Origin: CAYUZU01 sp964448675
GTDB taxonomy: Bacteria; Planctomycetota; Phycisphaerae; UBA1845; Fen-1342
Assembly (NCBI GenBank): GCA_964448675.1
Contig: CAYUZU010000055.1
Location: 1-11,487, forward strand
Direction of reading: 5' to 3'
Length of the DNA: 11,487 nucleotides
Below the pieces are notes generated by a model. It was not told the DNA's origin. It searched no databases and worked only from the letters and a program-made list of their open reading frames with translations. This document shows positions 1 to 6,264 of the stretch, one piece after another. Made by a program: the position numbers and the translations under genes. How positions within the stretch are numbered: position 1 is the first letter of the stretch; every line of letters begins with the position of its first letter.

Positions 1-54
<54 letters not shown>

Positions 55-90
55 AAACGGCGAAAACGGCACAGTCGCCGATCTCATGCC

Positions 91-118
91 ATTATCGAAG
101 GTTACCGCCCTCGGTCAA
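91..118 (-). promoter_or_regulatory. sigma70-type promoter for tRNA-Gly
   Basis: On the minus strand TTGACC (118-113) and GATAAT (96-91) are separated by 16 bp. Each matches the consensus hexamer at five of six positions. The expected start near position 84 would give a leader of about 30 nt before the tRNA 5' end at 54, usual for a processed tRNA precursor. Seen by inspection only. Confidence 0.6.
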
Positions 119-243
119 GCCTCCGCCGACCGCGATTCCAGGCAACTGGCAACGGTTTCAGGCAGTAGGCGACAATCGAACCGCCAGAAAACCGCCAGAT
201 CTCGGCCCGCGGCCGCACCACGTAGACCTGGCGTCTGCGCCCA

Positions 244-413
244 GGCCGCAACGTCCTCGCCGTCCACTGTCACCACACCGATTGACACCTTTCGATGCCT
301 GTATCTTGTGGCCGCAACGTCCTCGCCGTCCACTGTCACCACACCGATTGACACCTTTCGATGCCTGTATCTTGTGGCCGCAACGTCCTCGCCGTCCACT
401 GTCACCACACCGA
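244..413. repeat. 66-bp tandem repeat, about 2.6 copies
   Basis: Copy 1 starts at 244/245, copy 2 at 310/311 and a partial copy 3 at 376/377, which diverges after 413. The copies look identical over their shared length, with no spacer between them. Each full copy carries a perfect TTGACA (282-287 and 348-353), but no good -10 hexamer lies at the right distance. Because 66 is divisible by three, the repeat keeps several reading frames open and yields 22-residue repeats on both strands. I read these as by-products, not as evidence of a gene. The exact identity suggests recent amplification by slippage or unequal recombination. Confidence 0.93.
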
Positions 414-500
414 CGGCGGGCAATACATCGACGCCGGTCTGATCCGTTGGGGCTCGCGCGGCATGCCCGAATAGCACCCTGCCCGCCAGCCCACGTCGGT

Positions 501-533
501 CCCCAACCCCTCCCGTGGCGGGAGGGGTCGGGG
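501..533 (-). terminator. strong GC hairpin downstream of the lipoprotein gene; possible terminator
   Basis: CCCCTCCCG (507-515) and CGGGAGGGG (519-527) form a perfect 9-bp stem around the loop TGG. CCCC (501-504) and GGGG (530-533) can extend it across a small internal loop. It lies about 20 nt past the stop codon of the minus-strand lipoprotein gene. No T-run follows on the minus strand, so this is not a textbook intrinsic terminator. It may instead act as a 3' end stabiliser or a Rho-linked pause. Confidence 0.4.
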
Positions 534-546
534 CGACGACAGGTTC

Positions 547-3500
547 CTAATTGCCGTTGCCCGGCAGGTCGGAGTTGTCGCCTTCGTTGAACAGCGCGTT
601 CAACTCCACCTCGGCGAGGTAACGCTCGTAGATACGCACGTCGTCGATGCGGCCCTCGTAAGGCTGACCGTTGGTGTCCTGCGCCCCGGGGACCGGGCCG
701 AACGCCTCGTGCTCTCTGGAGATCTGCCAGTCGGCTTCGTCATCCGGGTTGGTGAACACCACACCCGAAACCACGACCTCGTCGAGCTTCTGCACGAAGC
801 TCGCGCCGGGCACGCCGAGATCGGCACCCGCGCCGCGATACAGCCGGATGATCGAGTCATTGCCCTCGCGCACCACGGTGGCCGCATAGAACGTCCAGTT
901 CTCGGGCAGCGCATCATCCGGGCAACCGGCCTCGCCAGCCACCTGCGTCGGGACGTCCGGCACGTTCGGATCATCGTCGCGCAAGGTGTAGTACGTATCG
1001 TCCGGCCCCTTGATCGTGAAGTGCAGGCCGTTGCCGGTCCCATCTGCGAAGAAGGCACAGAATCCGGCCTGGCCGACCACGATGCCGTCATGACTGAAGT
1101 TCCCCGGGATCACCCAGAGGGTCACCGCCAGGCCATTGTCCGCACCCGGCACCGGTATGGGCGGCAAACTAACGCCGGCGTAATTCGCACCGTCGATCAC
1201 CTGGTCCTGTACCAGGCAGAACGCACCCGACGCGCTGCCGAACCGGTTTACATGGTCACGCGTGAACGCGTCCTCCCGTTCGCCATCGCGGCGCTGTGCC
1301 GGCGGCGCGAGCGGGTCGCGCACATCGCGTACGACGTTATCGACCGTCACCTCGTCGTTCATCGGGTAGAACGCCACCAGGCCCTCGGTCGGGAACGTGA
1401 TCTCGACGCCGAAGGTCTCGACCGCAGACGCGCCACGCACATCCGTCGCCGTGACCGTAATCGTATAGTCGCCCTGCGAGCTGTACGTGTGCTCGATATC
1501 GACCGGGATGTTGGTCGGATCGGCCGGGAAGTTCACGCCAGATAGCGTGTCCTCCTGCCCGTCGCCCCAGTCGAACACGATCGTGTCGATGTTGTCGACG
1601 TCGCAGCGCCCGTCGCCCGGATCCTCCAGCACGTTGCCGGTCAGCGACACGACCGATCCGGAGACGTCCTCGGTCTTGGTCAGGTTGATGGCCGGTGCCG
1701 GGTTGCCGGGATCCAGCGGACAGTTGTCCTCGTCATCGCGCAGCCCGTCGCCATCGGTGTCCGGGTTCTTCGGATCCGTCGCGTCGAGACTGTCGTTCGG
1801 ATCCCCCGGGGGCAGCCCGTCCTGGCCGAGCCGCTCGGCACGATCATCCAGCCCGTCCTGGTCGAAATCGACGCGCGTCGGATCGGGATACACGTGCTTC
1901 AGGCCGACCGGGCCAAGCACGAAGATGTCCCAGCCCACGCGGATCTCCAGGAAATCGTCGAGCTGATCGTCGTCGGTGTCCGAGTCCTCGTCGCTGGCGA
2001 GGTACATGAATTCCTCGCGCTTGTACACACCGTCCTCGTCCCGATCCTCGGTGTACACCAGCGAGATCGACTCGTTCGCCCGCAACACGATATCCTGGAA
2101 GTCGGTGTTCAGCGCATCACCACGGACTGCACTGCCAAACACCGCCCAGAATGCCGTCGGATCCTGCTCCACGTCGCGCACCTTGGTCAGCAACTGCACA
2201 CCGTCCTGCAGCGCCGGCAGGTTGGGGTCGGGCGGTGGCTGGGCGCCGCTCCGCGGCTGCGTTTCGAACGGAATGCGCAGCACCTTGTTCATGACGTCGC
2301 CCATCGTGATGCCGGCCGCCGTGCCGTCCGGATTGCGCACCACCTCGGTCGCCACGCGATACGTCTCGATCGGTCGGTCCAACCCGAGGTCGACGATCAC
2401 CGTCGCGGTGCGGGCATTGGTCACGTCGTTGAGAAACGCGAAGTTGCGCCCGTCCGCGTCCAGCAGGTCGAACGCCGCGACGTCCAGCACCAGCGCGCTC
2501 GGATCGGCCATCAGCTCCAGGATCATCTCGGCGCCGATGCTGCCGACGTCGGTCGTCACCACCAGCATCCCCGTCTCCTCGAACGCGGAGAGGGTCAACT
2601 GGTCGACCGGCGGAAACAGCGTCGCGATGGGGCGGAAACCGTCGCGCGCCTGCTGATCGATCAGCCGCGCCGACAGCACCAGGTTCTCCAGGGTGAACGC
2701 GATGTTGCCCTCGTTGATGACCTTGATGCCGGCGGTGACCGTGCCGCCGTTGATGGTCTGCGATTGCGTGCGTGATTCCTCCTGGATCTCGAGGAATGAG
2801 TTCTGTGTCTCCTGCGCCGATTCCTCGCTCCACGACGTCGAGCCGCCTTCACTGAAGCCCTGCGTGGCCGAGAAGCCGACCGTGGCCTCGCCATACCAGC
2901 CGGGCGGGCTTCCGCCATAGCCGACGGTCGCTTCAATCGACTCGGTGAATTCGAGCGAGTTCTCCCAGGTCGACTCGTTGCTGGTCGTGGTCGCGGAGGA
3001 CTCCGATTCGGTCAGGCCGTATTCCTGCCCCTCCGTAACGGACGTCCCTTCTTCCAGACTGATATCCAGCGCCATGACCAGTTCGCCGACGAAATCCACC
3101 TTCATTCGCGGCACGTCCGCCACCAGCGCGCTGCGCAGCGGGTGGGCGAACTCGTCATAATCCGTGACACCGTCACCATCCGTATCATCGAAGATCGGCG
3201 ACGTGCCGCCATAGAACAACCGGCCGTCGTCGCTGAAGTACTCGACCAGCTCGGCCCCGTCGAACAGCGCCGCGTTCGGTGGCAGATCCCCGTCCGGACC
3301 ACGGGCATCTCCGTCCGTATCCACGCTGACCGGACTGGTCAATTGAACGTTCACCTCCTCGTAATCACCGAGCCCGTCGGCATCCGTGTCACCCACCTCC
3401 GGATCACTGAGCACGAACCACTCGCCGTAGTCATCCAGCCCGTCACCATCCGTATCGGGCGTGCTCGGATCCGAGTACACCGTCCGGTTATGCAGGTTGA

Positions 3501-4344
3501 CGCCATTCAGGCCACCGGTCCCGAATCCGTAGAGATCGATCCGGATCTCCCACCCGACCACCTCCTGGTAATCGGTCAGCCCGTCACCGTCCGTGTCCGT
3601 GCCGTCGTTCGGCGGCAGGTCGGCATCCGGCGACAGATACTCGTACACCTCCGCCAGTTGCACCTCGCTCTCCCCGTCCAGCACCGCCACGTCTACGACG
3701 CCAGGCGCATGCGGCGGCGCGACCGCGGTGACCAGTTGGTCGTTCACCACCTTGACCTCGCTCGCCGGCACCCCGTCAAAGGTCACCGCGACACCGTCCG
3801 CAAAGCCGCCACCCGTCAACAGCACTTCCGTCCCGCCGGCCGCCGGCCCGCGCAGCGGCGCGATCGACCCGAGCGTCAGCGGCGCCGTGATGTAGCGAAA
3901 GCCGTCCTCCAGTGTCGCCGTCACCGAGTTCTTGATCACCGTGACGTCCACCAGGCCCGCCGGATGCGCCGGCACCGTCACCAGCGCCGCCCAGTGCTGG
4001 TTGACCACCACGTTGCTCGCCGCCACGTCGCCGAACAACACCGTCATCCCCGGCGCAAATCCGGTCCCGGAAACGCTCGCCTGGTATCCGCCAGCGGTCG
4101 GTCCGCTCGACGGATTGACGAACGTCACCGTCAGCGCGGTGCCTTGCGCAACCTGGCGAATCGCGGATTCACTCGTCGGCCGCTCCGCGGTCTCCTGGGC
4201 CGTTTCGCTCGCCACGGGAGGACAGCCGCCCAGCCCCAGGCCGGTTGCTACGATACCAACCACCAGACACGCAGTGCGTCCCGCACGCCAGTAAGCTCTG
4301 CGCCGGGACGTCCGCCCCGTCGTTGTCTGTATGTTCTTCAACAT
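547..4344 (-). CDS. large mosaic surface lipoprotein: IPT/TIG, calcium loops, binary-toxin B (protective antigen)-like core, PKD, LamG
   Basis: 1265 residues. A basic N-terminus leads to a hydrophobic stretch and lipobox LGGC with Cys41 as the lipidated residue. Residue +2 is Pro, so export beyond the inner membrane is plausible. Two IPT/TIG domains follow (about 72-152 and 154-237), then DxDxDG calcium loops (249-262, 297-309, 319-330, 386-398). Residues about 400-695 resemble domain 2 of anthrax protective antigen and other binary-toxin B subunits, including HPLRSALVADVPRMKVDF and NARTATVIVDLG...YRVAT. More calcium loops (785-800, 826-835, 861-872), a PKD domain (884-982; FDWGDG and HTYSSQGDYTITVTATD) and a LamG/concanavalin-like domain (987-1253; ending GRIDDVRIYERYL) complete it. 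The start has a good GGGAG about 9 nt upstream. It is probably an adhesive or binding surface protein. Whether the toxin-like core can form pores is unknown. No enzymatic toxin subunit is nearby. Confidence 0.88.
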   Translation of the reverse strand: MLKNIQTTTGRTSRRRAYWRAGRTACLVVGIVATGLGLGGCPPVASETAQETAERPTSESAIRQVAQGTALTVTFVNPSSGPTAGGYQASVSGTGFAPGMTVLFGDVAASNVVVNQHWAALVTVPAHPAGLVDVTVIKNSVTATLEDGFRYITAPLTLGSIAPLRGPAAGGTEVLLTGGGFADGVAVTFDGVPASEVKVVNDQLVTAVAPPHAPGVVDVAVLDGESEVQLAEVYEYLSPDADLPPNDGTDTDGDGLTDYQEVVGWEIRIDLYGFGTGGLNGVNLHNRTVYSDPSTPDTDGDGLDDYGEWFVLSDPEVGDTDADGLGDYEEVNVQLTSPVSVDTDGDARGPDGDLPPNAALFDGAELVEYFSDDGRLFYGGTSPIFDDTDGDGVTDYDEFAHPLRSALVADVPRMKVDFVGELVMALDISLEEGTSVTEGQEYGLTESESSATTTSNESTWENSLEFTESIEATVGYGGSPPGWYGEATVGFSATQGFSEGGSTSWSEESAQETQNSFLEIQEESRTQSQTINGGTVTAGIKVINEGNIAFTLENLVLSARLIDQQARDGFRPIATLFPPVDQLTLSAFEETGMLVVTTDVGSIGAEMILELMADPSALVLDVAAFDLLDADGRNFAFLNDVTNARTATVIVDLGLDRPIETYRVATEVVRNPDGTAAGITMGDVMNKVLRIPFETQPRSGAQPPPDPNLPALQDGVQLLTKVRDVEQDPTAFWAVFGSAVRGDALNTDFQDIVLRANESISLVYTEDRDEDGVYKREEFMYLASDEDSDTDDDQLDDFLEIRVGWDIFVLGPVGLKHVYPDPTRVDFDQDGLDDRAERLGQDGLPPGDPNDSLDATDPKNPDTDGDGLRDDEDNCPLDPGNPAPAINLTKTEDVSGSVVSLTGNVLEDPGDGRCDVDNIDTIVFDWGDGQEDTLSGVNFPADPTNIPVDIEHTYSSQGDYTITVTATDVRGASAVETFGVEITFPTEGLVAFYPMNDEVTVDNVVRDVRDPLAPPAQRRDGEREDAFTRDHVNRFGSASGAFCLVQDQVIDGANYAGVSLPPIPVPGADNGLAVTLWVIPGNFSHDGIVVGQAGFCAFFADGTGNGLHFTIKGPDDTYYTLRDDDPNVPDVPTQVAGEAGCPDDALPENWTFYAATVVREGNDSIIRLYRGAGADLGVPGASFVQKLDEVVVSGVVFTNPDDEADWQISREHEAFGPVPGAQDTNGQPYEGRIDDVRIYERYLAEVELNALFNEGDNSDLPGNGN

Positions 4345-4702
4345 TGCCAGCTTCTCCCTTCATCGCGCATCCTCCCGCATGAAGCGACGGCTGCATTCCG
4401 GCGTCAGCCGGCCCAATGCTGTGCCGCACGTCGCGCAGGAAGGACACTGCCCATGAACATGTGACCCCCGGCCAGCCGCACGACGGCGGTCACGACCGAG
4501 CTCAAACCGCGAGTTCGTAACAGAGGTCGATACCCCGCATGCTCTCCTGCCCCCCCGGTCCGGCAACGAAAACACCCGGCGCCCCGGCCGCTGCGCTGCC
4601 CACGCAAACCAATCCACTCCGTTCCGGCCATCCCGAGCTCTCACGGAATACCGCTCCAGCCTTACCCCCGTGCGTCCGATCCGGCCCCTAAACCGTACTG
4701 AT

Positions 4703-4730
4703 ATCGTACGATTTCGCGACCCGGTGTCAA
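4703..4730 (-). promoter_or_regulatory. candidate promoter of the large lipoprotein gene
   Basis: On the minus strand a perfect TTGACA (4730-4725) is followed after 16 bp by TACGAT (4708-4703). The -10 lies within the 10-bp palindrome ATCGTACGAT (4703-4712). Transcription would start near 4696, giving an untranslated leader of about 350 nt before the ATG at 4344. I recognise no known riboswitch class in that leader. Confidence 0.5.
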
Positions 4731-4984
4731 CCCGTTGCGCCACCCGCGCGCGCCAGGAGCGCATTTCGAGCGACCGGTCACGGCATGCCGCCCGCTTGCC
4801 GCGCACGGTTGGCACGGCTGGAATCGACGGCCGCGCGGCACAGTGCTTGTCGCGCCACGGACACGCGACACCGCCACGAGCTGCGCGCGGTGTGTAATGG
4901 CGAGCGCGCAGCGTCCGGCGCGTCGGCAGCTTTCAGCGGTTTACGCCGCTGTCGCTGACGAACTGAACCGACAAACGCATCCGA

Positions 4985-5014
4985 TTGACGGCCATAACCG
5001 TATTGTCGTACTAT
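4985..5014 (+). promoter_or_regulatory. candidate promoter of the HAF-repeat gene
   Basis: TTGACG (4985-4990) and TACTAT (5009-5014) are separated by 18 bp. Five of six and four of six bases match the sigma70 consensus. Transcription starting near 5021 would leave a leader of about 70 nt before the ATG at 5094. The spacer and -10 overlap a motif related to one beside the opposing lipoprotein promoter. Confidence 0.5.
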
Positions 5015-5078
5015 CCAAGGTGAAGCCAGCCGCGATCGGTTGGAGGCGACCCGGCGGGCTTCCGTCACACGTCACCGC

Positions 5079-5087
5079 AGGAGGAGG
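5079..5087 (+). promoter_or_regulatory. Shine-Dalgarno AGGAGGAGG fixing the HAF gene start
   Basis: This strong ribosome binding site ends 6 nt before the ATG at 5094. It settles the start there, not at an in-frame start at 5040, which would add 18 mostly basic residues in front of the signal peptide. Confidence 0.85.
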
Positions 5088-5093
5088 ACAAGA

Positions 5094-6245
5094 ATGAAAG
5101 CTGCGCTCAGTATCGCTGCATCGATTGCCACCTTGATCGGTATCCCTGCTGCGCTCGGCGAAGATGTGCCCTGCATACTCGGCTTGGGCGATCTCCCTGG
5201 AGGGGGCTACGACAGTGTGGCGAACGGCGTCTCCGATGACGGCACCGTCGCTGTCGGCATGGGCGATCCGTCCGACGACGTCTGCCGCGAGGCCTTCCGC
5301 TGGTCCGCGACCGACGGCATGGTGGGGCTGGGGTCACTCCCCGGCGGCCGTTTCCACAGCTGGGCGATGGGCACGTCTGTCGACGGGAGCGTCGTTGTCG
5401 GTGCAAGTGAGTCCGAAGGCGCGATACCGCCAAGAATGGAGGCTTTTCGCTGGACGCCTGCTGAAGGGATGGTGGGCCTCGGGTTTCTCACGGACAACCC
5501 GAACTGGCGGGCGAGCGAGGCTTGGGCCGTTTCCGCCGATGGCACCGTGATTGTCGGTGAAGCACGGAGTGATAGCGGACGCCAGGCCTTTCGCTGGACG
5601 GCCGATGAGGGTCTGGTCGGACTGGGCGATCTCCCCGGCGGCAATTTCGCCAGCGGTGCCCGCGACATTTCCGCCGACGGCGGCGTGGTCGTGGGGTTCG
5701 GCTATACGCCGGAATCAGGCAGTCGATATGAGGGTTTTCGGTGGACCGCTGCAACCGGCATGGAACGGCTGGGCGACTTACCCGGCGGGTTGTACGTAAG
5801 TAGCGCACAGGCGGTATCCGCCGATGGTTCGACGATCGTGGGAACCAGCAGTAGCAGTGCTTTCAGGACCGAGGCGTTTCGGTGGACCGAAGCGGACGGA
5901 ATGACCGGGCTCGGCGCCCTCGCAGGCGGCAAGAGTGAGGCGCACGGCGTGTCCGCCGACGGCTCGATTGTTGTCGGAAGCTCTGACGGGGCGGCGTTCA
6001 TCTGGGACGAGGTCAACGGGATGCGCGATCTGCGTAGCGTGCTGATCAACGAATACGGCCTGGACTTGTCGGAATGGTCGCTGGCAAAGGCGTGGGATAT
6101 CACACCGGACGGAATGACCATCGTCGGTGAGGGCGGCGGTCCAGACGGCGGACACCAAGCGTGGCTTGTCCGCTTGCCCGAACCCGCGACGGCCCTGCTC
6201 CTACTGGTGATCGCTGCATCGATGGCAAGGCGGCGCACACCTTGA
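5094..6245 (+). CDS. secreted HAF-repeat protein with C-terminal PEP-CTERM sorting signal
   Basis: 383 residues. Residues 1-22 form a Sec signal peptide (MKAALSIAAS..., likely cut after AALG). The rest is about seven repeats of roughly 48 residues of the HAF type. The pattern is GMxxLGxLPGG, then VSADGxxVVG, then EAFRWT, with units beginning near 29, 78, 128, 176, 225 and 272 and a divergent last one near 310. HAF repeats are known from bacterial extracellular proteins and are probably beta-propeller-like; their ligand is not established. The C-terminus (361-383) is a PEP-CTERM signal: LPEPAT, a hydrophobic stretch, then ARRRTP. That predicts recognition and cleavage by an exosortase, which is not in this window. 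The gene stands alone, divergent from the lipoprotein gene and convergent with the oxidoreductase gene 19 bp away. Confidence 0.92.
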   Translation: MKAALSIAASIATLIGIPAALGEDVPCILGLGDLPGGGYDSVANGVSDDGTVAVGMGDPSDDVCREAFRWSATDGMVGLGSLPGGRFHSWAMGTSVDGSVVVGASESEGAIPPRMEAFRWTPAEGMVGLGFLTDNPNWRASEAWAVSADGTVIVGEARSDSGRQAFRWTADEGLVGLGDLPGGNFASGARDISADGGVVVGFGYTPESGSRYEGFRWTAATGMERLGDLPGGLYVSSAQAVSADGSTIVGTSSSSAFRTEAFRWTEADGMTGLGALAGGKSEAHGVSADGSIVVGSSDGAAFIWDEVNGMRDLRSVLINEYGLDLSEWSLAKAWDITPDGMTIVGEGGGPDGGHQAWLVRLPEPATALLLLVIAASMARRRTP

Positions 6246-6264
6246 CCGGGTCCAACGGTCGGCT

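Larger units (their letters stand above)
55..546. other. intergenic region between tRNA-Gly and the large lipoprotein gene
   Basis: No protein gene is convincing here. The open frames on both strands (for example 18-590 plus and 115-477 minus) are rich in Arg, Pro and Ala, lack a Shine-Dalgarno sequence or recognisable domain, and stay open mainly because the 66-bp repeat is a multiple of three. The region holds the tRNA promoter, the tandem repeat and a GC-rich hairpin just downstream of the lipoprotein stop codon. Confidence 0.7.
4345..5093. other. divergent intergenic region with two promoters and a related motif
   Basis: These 749 bp separate the lipoprotein gene (leftward) from the HAF-repeat gene (rightward). 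Visible elements are one candidate promoter for each gene and two related copies of AACCGTA(C/T)TG..TCGTAC (4691-4709 and 4996-5011). A small hairpin, CAGCGG-TTTACG-CCGCTG, lies at 4934-4951. The open frames inside (for example 4360-4815 minus) are Arg-rich, overlap the lipoprotein promoter and match no family I know, so I call none of them a gene. Confidence 0.6.

Noticed and set aside
282..307. TTGACA-TATCTT promoter in each tandem repeat
   Set aside because: The hexamers are only 14 bp apart, too close for a normal sigma70 promoter, and no gene follows on that strand.
244..413. Possible CRISPR array
   Set aside because: The copies are contiguous and identical over the whole 66 bp, with no variable spacers and no cas genes nearby.
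115..477. Minus-strand frame with a 22-residue repeat (GVVTVDGEDVAATRYRHRKV...)
   Set aside because: The repeat follows from the 66-bp period, which is a multiple of three. The other strand also gives 22-residue repeats, and there is no ribosome binding site or domain.
3142..4464. 440-residue plus-strand open frame opposite the lipoprotein gene
   Set aside because: Arg/His/Val-rich shadow of the IPT and calcium-loop coding region; no family resemblance.
4360..4815. 151-residue minus-strand frame with a Cys cluster (CPSCATCGTALGRLTPEC) just upstream of the lipoprotein gene
   Set aside because: It looked briefly like a zinc-ribbon end. The rest is Arg-rich without domain character, and its start lies upstream of the likely lipoprotein promoter, so I treat it as chance.
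6244..6260. GACCG-CGGTC hairpin in the 19-bp gap between the convergent HAF and oxidoreductase genes
   Set aside because: The stem is only 5 bp, overlaps the stop codon and lacks a T-run on either side, so it is not convincing as a bidirectional terminator.
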